A stretch of 64,000 bases of DNA. It comes from Candidatus Didemnitutus sp. Lineage in GTDB: Bacteria; Verrucomicrobiota; Verrucomicrobiia; Opitutales; Opitutaceae. A program made the position numbers and the translations under genes. The DNA is taken from positions 25,516-89,515 of the forward strand of contig JAMPXH010000001.1 of NCBI GenBank assembly GCA_023701285.1. Direction: 5' to 3'. Under the pieces are notes generated by a model, which saw nothing but the letters and a program-made list of their open reading frames with translations, had not been told where the DNA came from and did not search any database. Positions 17,643-25,782 of this stretch are shown here, piece after piece; within the stretch, counting starts at the first letter, position 1, and every line of letters begins with the position of its first letter.

Positions 17643-17786
17643 GCCGGCCCGCATCGCTCCGCGCGATCCCGCGCGCAGACCGGCAGGGCCGGTCGGCCCC
17701 GGCAGTAGCGCGCACACCGGCCTGCAAAACGCCCGACCGAGCCGTTCCGCGTTGCCAGTCAGAGCGAAACGACTTCGCTTCGGCCT

Positions 17787-18656
17787 GTGGAACCGCGACC
17801 ACTCACGCCTGCCGCCAAGGAAGCGCTCACCGCGTTGCTCGACGACGAGTCCGGGACGGTGCGCCAGTCGCTCCTCGCCCACTTCGCGCAGCTCGGCGAC
17901 GAGGGCCGGAGCTTCCTGCAGGAAACCGCCCGCGGCCCGAACCGCGTCGCCGCGCTCGCCGCCACGTGGTTCCTCCGCGAGCTCAAGTTCAGCGATCCCG
18001 TGGCCGAGTTCCGCGGTTTCATCCAGTCGCTCAACTACGAACTCGAGACCGGTGCGCTCCTGCTCGCCCGCACGGTCAACCCCGCGCTCGATGTCGCCGC
18101 CGTCTGCGCGCAGCTCGACGCCTTCGCGGCCCGCGCCCGCAAGCTCATGCCCAAGGCCGCCACGATGCGCGCCCAAGCCCGCGTGATCAACCGCGTGCTC
18201 TTCGAGGAGTTCGGCCTGCGCGGCAACCACGAGAACTACACCGACCCGCGCAACAGCTTCGTCGACCAGGTGCTCGAACGCCGCGTCGGCATCCCCATCT
18301 CGCTGTCCATCGTCTACCTCCTCGTCGCCCAACGCGTGGGCCTCGAGCTGGAACCCGTCGGCGTCCCCGGCCACTTCCTCGTCGGCGGCTACGAGCCCGA
18401 GGGCCCGTTCTTCATCGACCCCTTCAACTCCGGCCTGCTGCTCGCGCCCGACGACGTGTTCGCCCGCATTCGCTCGCTGCACCACACGCCGCAACTCGCC
18501 GACCTCGCGCCCACGCCCGTCCGCGAGGTGCTCTGCCGCGCCTGCCGCAATCTCGTCAACCACTACGCCGCCGCGGACGACGCCGCGCACGCGAAACTCT
18601 TCGCGGATTTCGTGGCCGAGTTCGAAGCCACCTACGAACGCCACGCCAGCCCCTGA
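17787..18656 (+). CDS. SirB1 family / transglutaminase-like protein
   Basis: The 289-residue protein has a helical N-terminal half and a C-terminal transglutaminase-like fold. The conserved block is INRVLFEEFGLRGNHENYTD, then DPRNSFVDQVLERRVGIPIS, and VGVPGHFLVG with FFIDPFN. This pattern is that of SirB1/YchA-like proteins, whose catalytic ability is doubtful because the usual Cys is absent at the expected site (RRVGIPIS). Function is not established. The start is GTG 17787. The gene lies between yggS and aroE on the same strand, with gaps of 144 and 81 bases. Confidence 0.82.
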   Translation: MEPRPLTPAAKEALTALLDDESGTVRQSLLAHFAQLGDEGRSFLQETARGPNRVAALAATWFLRELKFSDPVAEFRGFIQSLNYELETGALLLARTVNPALDVAAVCAQLDAFAARARKLMPKAATMRAQARVINRVLFEEFGLRGNHENYTDPRNSFVDQVLERRVGIPISLSIVYLLVAQRVGLELEPVGVPGHFLVGGYEPEGPFFIDPFNSGLLLAPDDVFARIRSLHHTPQLADLAPTPVREVLCRACRNLVNHYAAADDAAHAKLFADFVAEFEATYERHASP

Positions 18657-18737
18657 AGCGGAACCGGACGCGGCGGGTCTTAAACCGCGCTTACCCTTGC
18701 CCGCCGCCCGCCTTCCGGCTGACTCTCGCCCGTCCGC

Positions 18738-19649
18738 ATGCAAGCGCCCCATCACCCCGTCCATACCTTCGCGGAGCTGGCTGACTGGCCGATCGACCCG
18801 CCCAGCCTGGCCGTGATCGGGCAACCGGTGGCGCACTCGCTCAGCCCGGTCATCCACCACGCCGCGCTGGCCGCGCTCGCAGTCAATGAGCCGCGCTACG
18901 CCGCGTGGCGCTACCACAAGTTCGAGCTCGCGCCGGACGAACTCGCGGCGGCGCTGCCGCTCTTCCATGCCCGCGGCTTCGCCGGCCTCAACGTCACCGT
19001 GCCGCACAAGGAAGCCATCCTCGACCACGTCGAGAGTGCCGATCCCTTCGCCCGCGCCGCCGGCGCGGCCAACACCCTCGTGCGCACACCCACCGGCTGG
19101 CGCGCCTTCAACACCGATTGCACCGGCCTCGTCGATGCGTTGCGCGCCGACCTCGGCGTCGCCCTCGCCGGCGCACACGTCATCCTCCTCGGCGCCGGCG
19201 GCGCAGCGCGCGCCACCGCCGTGCAGTGCCTGCGCGACAAGGTCGCCTCCCTCGCGATCGGCAATCGCGGCGAGGAGCGCCTGCACGCCTTGCTCGATCA
19301 TCTCCAACCGCTCGCCGGCGGAGTCCCGGTGCGCGGGTTTTCCCTCGCGCAACCGCCCGCCGACCTGCCAGCCGACGCCCTGCTCATCAACTCCACCAGC
19401 GCCGGGTTGAAGGACGCCACCACTTCCCCGCTCGACCTGACCAAGCTGCCGCGCCCCGCCCAAGTTTACGACATGATCTACAACCCGCCGCAGACCGCGC
19501 TCCTGCGCCAGGCGGCGGAGCTCGGCATCCCGCACGCCAATGGCCTCTCGATGCTCGTGCACCAAGGCGCCCACGCCCTCGCCAAGTGGACGAGCGCCAC
19601 CGTGCCGACCGACGTGATGGACCGCGCCCTGCGCGAAGCGTTGCGGTAA
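18738..19649 (+). CDS. aroE: shikimate dehydrogenase
   Basis: The 303-residue enzyme reduces 3-dehydroshikimate to shikimate with NADPH in the aromatic amino-acid pathway. Shikimate-binding residues are seen in QPVAHSLSPVIHH, NVTVPHKEAIL (catalytic Lys) and FNTDCTG (catalytic Asp). The nucleotide-binding loop is LLGAGGAARA followed by NRG. The C-terminal NGLSMLVHQGAHA is also diagnostic. About 30 residues precede the usual start, so the N-terminus is slightly longer than normal. The pathway's first enzyme is encoded 2.5 kb downstream (22173). Confidence 0.95.
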   Translation: MQAPHHPVHTFAELADWPIDPPSLAVIGQPVAHSLSPVIHHAALAALAVNEPRYAAWRYHKFELAPDELAAALPLFHARGFAGLNVTVPHKEAILDHVESADPFARAAGAANTLVRTPTGWRAFNTDCTGLVDALRADLGVALAGAHVILLGAGGAARATAVQCLRDKVASLAIGNRGEERLHALLDHLQPLAGGVPVRGFSLAQPPADLPADALLINSTSAGLKDATTSPLDLTKLPRPAQVYDMIYNPPQTALLRQAAELGIPHANGLSMLVHQGAHALAKWTSATVPTDVMDRALREALR

Positions 19650-19751
19650 GACGCGAACCCGCGCGGCCCGCGCCCGCGAAGGCGCAGCTGAACGCGATGC
19701 GACGCCGCGGCGAGGTGACGCCCGGCGGGGGGGTGCTTTCTTCTTTCTCGT

Positions 19752-19770
19752 GGCGGTCGGGACGACCGCC
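19752..19770. repeat. short perfect hairpin, REP-like
   Basis: GGCGGTC (19752-19758) pairs with GACCGCC (19764-19770) around GGGAC. It lies in the 200-base gap between aroE and the prepilin peptidase, behind a pyrimidine-rich stretch and a run of seven G residues near 19728. No T run follows, so it resembles an intergenic palindromic repeat more than a terminator. Confidence 0.35.
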
Positions 19771-19849
19771 GCTACCGCCGCGGGCTCCGGCCCGCGCGCC
19801 AACGAACTCTCGACCGCGTCCGAAATTCCCGCACGCTCTCGGTTCGCCA

Positions 19850-20761
19850 ATGGCCACGTTCCACGAAATCAACCTGCTCGCGCCGTGGTTCTTCCCGGCC
19901 TGCGCATTTCTCTTCGGCGCGTGCATCGGGAGTTTTCTGAACGTCTGCATCTACCGCATCCCGAAAGGCGAGTCGATCGTGTCGCCGGGGTCGCATTGCG
20001 CGTGCGGCCAGCCGGTCAAATGGCACGACAACATCCCGATCGTGAGCTGGCTCCTGCTGCGCGGCCGGGCGCGATGCTGCGGGCGGCCTTTCAGTTTCCG
20101 TTATCCGTTCGTCGAGTTGCTCACGGCCGGGCTCTTTATCCTCTGCTGGCTGGAATTTCCGCCCGCGAAGGCGGTGGCGGGCATGGTTCTCGTGGCCATC
20201 GTCCTTTGCGCGACCTTCATCGACCTCGACCACATGATCATCCCCGATGTGTTCACGATCGGCGGCGTGGTGGCGGGCGTGGCGCTGTCACTCGCGTTGC
20301 CGGCGCTGCACGGGCAGGCGCACGAGTTCTATTTCGTCGCCAGCATGCGGGCGGGGCTGGATGCCGTGCTCGGGGTGTTCGTCGGGTCGGGCTTGGTGCT
20401 GTGGATCGCGCTCCTGGCCGAGGCCGTGCTGAAGAAGGAGGCGATGGGCTTCGGCGACGTGAAATTCCTCGGCGCGCTCGGCGCGTTCGTGGGCTGGCAG
20501 GGCGCGGTATTCGCGATGTTCGGCGGCGCGATCATCGGCTGCCTGTGGTTCGTGGTCGCGGCGCTGTGGCAGAAGGCCTCGGGACACGCCGCACCCGTCG
20601 GGCCGCGCATCGAGACGCCGGAAGGCGAACCGACCGAGAAGATCGGTCTCGGTGTGCACGTGAGTTTCGGGCCGATGCTCGGCCTCGGGGCGTTGCTCTA
20701 CTTCCTCGGCGTGCAACGCTGGGTCGACGCCTACTTCGAGGGCGTGCGCTTCCTGTTCTGA
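19850..20761 (+). CDS. pilD: prepilin peptidase (A24A, PilD-like)
   Basis: The 303-residue inner-membrane aspartic peptidase cleaves the leader of type IV prepilins or type II pseudopilins and usually N-methylates the new terminus. The N-terminal FGACIGSFLNVCIYRIPKGE and two zinc-type Cys pairs (HCACGQP and CCGRPFSFRYP) are standard. Catalytic Asp residues sit in FIDLDHMIIPD and in MGFGDVKFLG. An insertion of about 40 polar residues near the C-terminus (RIETPEGEPTEKIG) is typical of some phyla. ATG 19850 was chosen from the domain start. No pilin genes are nearby. Confidence 0.9.
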   Translation: MATFHEINLLAPWFFPACAFLFGACIGSFLNVCIYRIPKGESIVSPGSHCACGQPVKWHDNIPIVSWLLLRGRARCCGRPFSFRYPFVELLTAGLFILCWLEFPPAKAVAGMVLVAIVLCATFIDLDHMIIPDVFTIGGVVAGVALSLALPALHGQAHEFYFVASMRAGLDAVLGVFVGSGLVLWIALLAEAVLKKEAMGFGDVKFLGALGAFVGWQGAVFAMFGGAIIGCLWFVVAALWQKASGHAAPVGPRIETPEGEPTEKIGLGVHVSFGPMLGLGALLYFLGVQRWVDAYFEGVRFLF

Positions 20762-20770
20762 TCGACGGTT

Positions 20771-20995
20771 TCAGCCGCGTGGCGCCGGCGGCGTGAAGCC
20801 CGGCGGCACCTCGCCCTGCCGCCCGTGCACGAGCACGGAGAGCAGGTGCTGCATCGCCGCTTCGCGCGGGATCGCGCGCTCGGCCGCGAGTTGGTCGGCG
20901 CGCTTCATCAGCTGCTGCGCCATCACCGCAGCCTGTTCGTCGGTTGCGGCGCCGAGGCGGCGGCAGAGCTGCGTCAAGCGGACCAGTTCATCCAT
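20771..20995 (-). CDS. small helical protein of unknown function coupled to ygfZ
   Basis: The 74-residue protein is predicted to be mostly helical (MDELVRLTQLCRRLGAATDE, MAQQLMKRADQLAAERAIPR) with a Pro-rich tail. I do not recognise a family. It is likely real because its ATG overlaps the stop of the ygfZ-like gene (20988-20995), so it is co-transcribed and probably translationally coupled. Confidence 0.6.
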   Translation of the reverse strand: MDELVRLTQLCRRLGAATDEQAAVMAQQLMKRADQLAAERAIPREAAMQHLLSVLVHGRQGEVPPGFTPPAPRG

Positions 20996-21947
20996 GGTGG
21001 ATCACGATCTCAGCCGCACCGCCGGCCGTGAGAGAGAGTGGAGCGGCGGGCTGGAGCGTCACCAAGGAGAGCATGGCCAACGCCACGAAGCCGTCGCCGT
21101 CGCGCGCCGCGCTGCGGATCTCGCCCACGCGCTGTGTGCCTTGGAACAAATCCGCGGTCCGCAGAGGCGGCTCGCCCGGACCACGGACGAGGTGAAGCTT
21201 GCGGCGCACCTGCCCGAGGTTCTTCAGGCGCGCCATCACCTCCTGGCCGAGATAACAGCCCTTCGTGTAGGAAATGGCCTCGTGCTCGAGGCCACCCTCG
21301 TTCGGCAAATCGGCCGGGCCGACATCGTCGGGCACCGCGGGCTGCCGGGCGAGGATGCGCCGCCGCTCGAGTTCCGCCCCGGGAAGCTCGGTCCAACCAG
21401 CCGCCCGTAAACGCGCGACCCACGCCGCGACCGTCTCCGTGGACACCAACAAGACGTAGTTCGCCGCGCCCGTGAAGCACCCCGAAAAGAGCTTCCAACC
21501 CTCCGCGCTCGCGAAACAGGACGCCTCCGGCAAATCGCCCAAACCCAAGGCCGTCCACGCCGCACCCAAATTACCGCCCGTTAAGTATATTGCAGACCAA
21601 TGAGTTGAAAAATCCTCCATTTCGACCTCATCGGCGATCAAGTAACTTTCGAGCCGCTCCCGCAAGATAAGCGCAGTCGTGCGCGGCGCGTGGACCCAAT
21701 AGGCATTTTCGGCCTCTTTCAGGATATAGCTGTCCGCCAACACTTTGCCCTTCTGATTCAGCCAGAGTCCGTAGCATTTTCGTCCGGCAGGCAGGCGAAG
21801 CTCCTGCGTGAACTGGCCTTGCAAATAGGTATTAGCATCAGGACCTCTAATCCGGAGTGTGGCTGATGGGATTTGCAAGTCCCTGTTGGTTAACGTGAAA
21901 AAGGCCATCGCGACACTGGTCATATCGTGCTGTTGCCCGTCCGTCAC
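20988..21947 (-). CDS. ygfZ: YgfZ/GcvT-like folate-binding protein
   Basis: The protein (up to 319 residues) helps maintain certain iron-sulfur enzymes with a folate cofactor. The diagnostic block is YTKGCYLGQEVMAR (K-G-C-Y-x-G-Q-E), about residue 230, with a redox-relevant Cys. The start is uncertain: M1, M9 or M14 (21908, MAFFTLTNRD) are possible and the last fits the family best. The N-terminal third has clearly lower GC than the C-terminal part, an unusual split within one gene. The 74-residue gene follows in the same operon. Confidence 0.85.
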   Translation of the reverse strand: MTDGQQHDMTSVAMAFFTLTNRDLQIPSATLRIRGPDANTYLQGQFTQELRLPAGRKCYGLWLNQKGKVLADSYILKEAENAYWVHAPRTTALILRERLESYLIADEVEMEDFSTHWSAIYLTGGNLGAAWTALGLGDLPEASCFASAEGWKLFSGCFTGAANYVLLVSTETVAAWVARLRAAGWTELPGAELERRRILARQPAVPDDVGPADLPNEGGLEHEAISYTKGCYLGQEVMARLKNLGQVRRKLHLVRGPGEPPLRTADLFQGTQRVGEIRSAARDGDGFVALAMLSLVTLQPAAPLSLTAGGAAEIVIHHG

Positions 21948-22030
21948 AAGGTTTGGTTATCGTGTGCCTGCCCGAACGATTGACGAAAGGTCGGAACAAA
22001 CTACCTATTGCGCAATCTCACTTTTCGCTT

Positions 22031-22051
22031 CTCCCGCCTAGCGGGAGTTTT
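22031..22051 (+). terminator. first of two tandem plus-strand terminators
   Basis: CTCCCGC (22031-22037) pairs perfectly with GCGGGAG (22041-22047) around a 3-base loop, followed by TTTT. No recognisable plus-strand gene lies directly upstream, so it may end a small RNA or act as an attenuator for the DAHP synthase gene. Confidence 0.6.
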
Positions 22052-22071
22052 GGGGTAACTAAGAAAGCAAT

Positions 22072-22110
22072 GGCGGGCCGCTTAGGGGTAGGCGGCCCGC
22101 CTTTTCTTTT
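22072..22110 (+). terminator. second tandem plus-strand terminator before DAHP synthase
   Basis: GGCGGGCCGC (22072-22081) pairs perfectly over 10 bp with GCGGCCCGCC (22092-22101) and is followed by TTTTCTTTT. It is 62 bases before the DAHP synthase ATG. Strong structure; what it terminates is not clear. Confidence 0.8.
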
Positions 22111-22172
22111 CCTGTCACGGAATCGGACCACAGTTGCGGCAGACGGCTCCGCCGGACCATATCTCCCGTCTC

Positions 22173-23228
22173 ATGCAGCGAACCTCGGACCTCAACGTCC
22201 TCGAAAACCGCATCCTGCCCTCTCCGGCCCAGTTACTGGCCGAATTGCCCAAGACGGATGCCCAAGCCGACCTGATCGCCCGCGCCCGTGAGGATATTCA
22301 CCGGGTCATCTTCACGGACGACCGTCGATTCCTCTTCGTCGTCGGCCCTTGCTCGATCCACGATCCGGCCGCCGGCCGCGACTACGCGCGCCGCCTCGCC
22401 GCCCTCGCCCGTCAGGTCTCCGACCGCATCCTCATCGTCATGCGCGTCTACTTCGAGAAACCGCGCACCACCGTCGGCTGGAAGGGCCTCATCATGGACC
22501 CGCATCTCGACGGCTCGCACGACATCGCCGCCGGCCTGCGCCTCGCCCGCACCTTCCTCCGCGACGTCCTCGACCTCGGCCTGCCCACCGCCACCGAGCT
22601 GCTCGACCCGATCACGCCGCAATACATCGCCGACCTCGTCTGCTGGTCCGCCATCGGTGCGCGCACCGCCGAGTCCCAGACCCACCGCCAGATGGCCTCC
22701 GGCCTGTCGATGCCCCTTGGCTTCAAAAACGGCACCGATGGCTCCATCCAGACCGCCATCAACGCCATCCGCGCCGCCGCCGCGCCCCAGACTTTCCTCG
22801 GCATCAACCTCGATGGCGCCGCCTCCGTCGTCGTCACCCGCGGCAACCCGAATTGCCACGTCGTCCTTCGCGGCGGCACCGGCGGCCCCAACTACTCCCC
22901 CGAGCACATCGCCCGCACCGAGCAGCTCCTCGCCGCCGCCAAGCTCCCGCGCTCCATCCTCGTCGATTGCTCGCACGACAACTCCGCCAAGAAACCCGAG
23001 CTCCAGCCCGACGTCCTGCGCGCCCTCCTCACCCAGATCGCCGCCGGCAACACCTCCATCATGGGCGCCATGGTCGAGAGCAACCTCGGCGCCGGCAACC
23101 AAGCCTTCCCCCAGCCGCTCTCCGCCCTGAAATACGGCGTCTCCATCACCGACGGCTGCATCGACTGGGCGACCACCGAGCACCTCGTGCAGGATATCTA
23201 CTCCGCGCTCGCCCCGCGCTTCGCCTGA
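22173..23228 (+). CDS. aroG: 3-deoxy-7-phosphoheptulonate synthase (class I, AroF/G/H type)
   Basis: The 351-residue enzyme condenses phosphoenolpyruvate with erythrose 4-phosphate, the first step of the shikimate pathway. The family blocks are FVVGPCSIHDP, MRVYFEKPRTTVGWKGLIMD, ATELLDPITPQY, GARTAESQTHR, LPLGFKNGTDG-like MPLGFKNGTDG, RGGTGGPNY and VDCSHDNSAK, all intact. Metal and PEP ligands are in these blocks. The ATG at 22173 (MQRTSDLNVLENRIL) matches the family start; an upstream extension to 22134 is possible. Which aromatic amino acid inhibits it cannot be told. Two terminators precede it. Confidence 0.95.
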   Translation: MQRTSDLNVLENRILPSPAQLLAELPKTDAQADLIARAREDIHRVIFTDDRRFLFVVGPCSIHDPAAGRDYARRLAALARQVSDRILIVMRVYFEKPRTTVGWKGLIMDPHLDGSHDIAAGLRLARTFLRDVLDLGLPTATELLDPITPQYIADLVCWSAIGARTAESQTHRQMASGLSMPLGFKNGTDGSIQTAINAIRAAAAPQTFLGINLDGAASVVVTRGNPNCHVVLRGGTGGPNYSPEHIARTEQLLAAAKLPRSILVDCSHDNSAKKPELQPDVLRALLTQIAAGNTSIMGAMVESNLGAGNQAFPQPLSALKYGVSITDGCIDWATTEHLVQDIYSALAPRFA

Positions 23229-23360
23229 AGCCCTCCGCCGGGCTGGCCCCGAGCCAATAAGTAGCATAACTCCAAGCGCACCACCGGCTCCTAACACCTG
23301 CCCGTGGACAAACTTCATGCGTGTTTTTCCCGGCCGTCCCGCTAAACCGATACCCCTCTT

Positions 23361-24347
23361 ATGAAAGCACCCATCCGTGTCGCAGTCACCGGCGCCGCCG
23401 GCCAGATTGGTTACTCCCTGCTTTTCCGCATCGCCTCCGGCGCGATGTTCGGCCCCGACCAGCCCGTGATCCTGCAACTCATCGAAGCCCCGATCGAGAA
23501 GGCCCTCAAGGCCCTCGAAGGCGTCGCGATGGAACTCGATGACTGCGCCTTCCCGCTCCTCAAGGGCATCGTCCAGACCTCCGACGCGTCCGTCGGCTTC
23601 AAAGACGCCAACTGGTGCCTCCTCATCGGCGCCAAGCCGCGCGGCCCCGGCATGGAGCGCGCCGACCTCCTGAAGGACAACGGCAAGATCTTCATTGAGC
23701 AGGGCAAGATCATCGACGCCGTCGCCGCCGCCGATGCCCGCGTCGCGGTCGTCGGCAATCCGGCCAACACGAACTGCATGATCGCCGCCTCGCAGGCCAA
23801 GCGCCTCCCGGCCGAACGCTTCACCGCCATGGTCCGCCTCGACCAAAACCGCGCCCAGACCCAGCTCGCCAAGAAGGCCGGCGTCGATCTGACCGACGTG
23901 AAGGACATCTTCATCTACGGCAACCACAGCCCGACCATGTTCCCGGCCTTCGGCCACGCCACGATCGGCGGCAAGCCCGCTGCGTCCGTCATCAACGACG
24001 ACGCCTGGCTCCAAGGCCCGTTCTGCGAGACCGTCGGCAAGCGCGGCGCCGCCATCATCGCCGCCCGCGGCCTCTCGTCGGCCGCCTCTGCCGCCAACGC
24101 CCTGGTCGACCACGTCCGCAGCCTCGTGACCCCCGGCGCCATCCACTCGATCGCCGTGAAGTCGAACGGTCACTACGGCTTCGACGCCAACGTCTGGGCC
24201 GGCATGCCCGTCCGCACCACGACCCCCGGCAGCTACGAGGTCATCACCGGCTACGATCTCAGCGATGCCTTCTCGCAGCAAAAGCTCGCCGCCACGAACA
24301 AGGAGCTCGTCGAAGAGCGCGCCTTCGTGGCCGACATGATCAAGTAA
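23361..24347 (+). CDS. mdh: malate dehydrogenase
   Basis: The 328-residue enzyme interconverts malate and oxaloacetate with NAD in the TCA cycle. It is of the cytosolic-type MDH group: [19 protein letters not shown] (nucleotide site), [15 protein letters not shown] (mobile loop with substrate Arg), VVGNPANTN and [11 protein letters not shown] (catalytic His). The length matches the family. It starts at ATG 23361 and ends in a good terminator. It is transcribed alone, 132 bases after the DAHP synthase. Confidence 0.96.
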   Translation: MKAPIRVAVTGAAGQIGYSLLFRIASGAMFGPDQPVILQLIEAPIEKALKALEGVAMELDDCAFPLLKGIVQTSDASVGFKDANWCLLIGAKPRGPGMERADLLKDNGKIFIEQGKIIDAVAAADARVAVVGNPANTNCMIAASQAKRLPAERFTAMVRLDQNRAQTQLAKKAGVDLTDVKDIFIYGNHSPTMFPAFGHATIGGKPAASVINDDAWLQGPFCETVGKRGAAIIAARGLSSAASAANALVDHVRSLVTPGAIHSIAVKSNGHYGFDANVWAGMPVRTTTPGSYEVITGYDLSDAFSQQKLAATNKELVEERAFVADMIK

Positions 24348-24402
24348 GCCGTCGCAAGCGCGCCACACCACCAACCGGCGCCGCATCGGCGCGACGGAAC
24401 TC

Positions 24403-24431
24403 AAGGCGGGGCCGCTGGCTCCGCCTTTTTT
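24403..24431 (+). terminator. intrinsic terminator of mdh
   Basis: AAGGCGGGGCC (24403-24413) pairs with GGCTCCGCCTT (24417-24427), with one G-U pair, and is followed by a run of T residues to 24431. It lies 55 bases after the mdh stop. Confidence 0.85.
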
Positions 24432-24557
24432 CGTGCCCGCAACGGGAGGCGTCGGCTCACCGCCAGCCTCCCATCCTCGCCGCGTGCTCCTGCCGGGCCG
24501 GCGCGCACGCAGCGCCCATTCCCATTTTTCGCACCCTTCTCCCTTCGCCGATCGCCG

Positions 24558-25262
24558 CTAAAGCAAACCCGCCAGCACGCGATCCTTCGTCAGCGCGAAG
24601 GCCGAGCGCACCGCCGCGAACTCCGCGCCGAGTTCCCGCGGCGAGCCGCTGCGCGCGAACCGCAGCTCCAGCGTCGCCCCGTCGCACACCACCTCGGCCG
24701 CGACCTCGGCGACCGTCAGCACGCAATGCCGGCAATCCGACGGATAACTCACCGTCAGCCCCGCCGGCTCCCCCAGCGCTTCCACCGCATCGATCACCGC
24801 CTCCACCCGCACCCCCGCCACGAGCGCGAAGGCGATCGTCGAGAAACGTCCGGCGAACAACCGGTCCATCGCGGCATGTTGCAACACATCGGGGCTGCGC
24901 ACCTCCTGCAACGTCCGCGTGATGCCGAACAGCGCCGGCGCCGCCTCATCCAGCCGGTAGCCGATCGCGTAGGTGAAATCCCGCGTCGTCAGCACCGCGT
25001 CCGGACTCGTCACATCGAGCGAGAGATCCGCGCGCTTGTAGCCGAAGGCCGCCCGCGCCTCCTGGAAAACCGCCTCGGCCTCCGCCGCCAGCTCTTCGCT
25101 GCACAGCTTCGCCAGGAAGGCCGCCGTCGCCGCGTTCACCGCATCGGGCACCGTGTGGTGCTGTTTGCGGAAGCCCGCCAGATTCTTCACCGCGCCGCCG
25201 CCACGACCCACGAAACTGATGCGCGAGACATACGCGGACTCGTTGGATGAAGCTCGGGACAC
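24558..25262 (-). CDS. protein of unknown function
   Basis: The frame encodes 234 residues from a GTG at 25262. I do not recognise a family. It is likely cytosolic: there is no signal peptide and no membrane segment. It contains a DCRHCVLTV stretch with two Cys, several alternating beta-type segments (LTVSYPSDC, EVVCDGATLELRF) and a helical N-terminal half with QEARAAFGYKRADLSLDV. Codon use matches the surroundings, and the frame is long and open, which supports a real gene. A possible earlier or later start cannot be excluded. Confidence 0.55.
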   Translation of the reverse strand: MSRASSNESAYVSRISFVGRGGGAVKNLAGFRKQHHTVPDAVNAATAAFLAKLCSEELAAEAEAVFQEARAAFGYKRADLSLDVTSPDAVLTTRDFTYAIGYRLDEAAPALFGITRTLQEVRSPDVLQHAAMDRLFAGRFSTIAFALVAGVRVEAVIDAVEALGEPAGLTVSYPSDCRHCVLTVAEVAAEVVCDGATLELRFARSGSPRELGAEFAAVRSAFALTKDRVLAGLL

Positions 25263-25307
25263 GCGCGGATTGAGTCAGGGCCGCCGCCCGGAATCAAGGA
25301 ACGCGCC

Positions 25308-25346
25308 GAAAAAATAAAGGCGGCGGTCCACGCGGGACCGCCGCCC
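25308..25346 (-). terminator. intrinsic terminator of the small membrane protein gene
   Basis: On the minus strand GGCGGCGGTCC pairs perfectly over 11 bp with GGACCGCCGCC, followed by TTTATTTTTT. It lies 43 bases beyond the stop of the gene at 25389-25655. Confidence 0.88.
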
Positions 25347-25388
25347 TTGCCTGACCCCTGTTGTCGGCAGAAAATTCTTCGGTGCGCC

Positions 25389-25655
25389 TCAGGCCGCGAC
25401 CGGCGGCACGTTGCGCTCGCGCCGGAACAGACTCACGAGGCCGATGACGACGAGCACTGGGATCCAGACCGGCGCGAGGGCCACCGCGAAGGCGATCAAC
25501 ACCCCCGCGAGCGCCGCGACGAGCGAGAGACCGACCGCTCCGAGCACCACGGCGGCGAGCAGGCCGACCAGAGCCAGGACGAAGAGCACCGGGCTGAACT
25601 TGATCGCCAGCAACAGGAGCGCGGCGACCACGAGGATTTTCAGGAAAGTTTTCAT
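25389..25655 (-). CDS. small hydrophobic membrane protein
   Basis: The 88-residue protein is almost entirely hydrophobic, with about three membrane segments (ILVVAALLLLAIKF, VLFVLALVGLLAAVVLGAVG, WIPVLVVIGLVSLF) and a short cationic C-terminus FRRERNVPPVAA. No family is recognised. It has its own terminator, which supports its being expressed. A topology like this is common to small envelope-stress proteins, but no function can be assigned. Confidence 0.65.
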   Translation of the reverse strand: MKTFLKILVVAALLLLAIKFSPVLFVLALVGLLAAVVLGAVGLSLVAALAGVLIAFAVALAPVWIPVLVVIGLVSLFRRERNVPPVAA

Positions 25656-25782
25656 ACCGGGAAAACCCGGCTCGCCGGGAAAAGTTGCACGGTGGCCCGC
25701 GACGCCGCGCTCACCAAGGGCGGCGACGCCAACCGCGCCCGCGGAACTATGCCGGCTGGAACGAGTTGACCGGGCAGCCGCC

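Noticed and set aside
17037-19850. Very long minus-strand open frame opposite yggS, the SirB1-like gene and aroE
   Set aside because: It is antisense to three well-recognised genes and has Arg/Ala/Gly-rich low-complexity composition, as expected from GC-rich antisense frames.
22233-24404. Long minus-strand open frame opposite DAHP synthase and malate dehydrogenase
   Set aside because: Both plus-strand genes have complete catalytic motifs; the antisense frame is repetitive Gly/Asp/Val and spans two unrelated genes.
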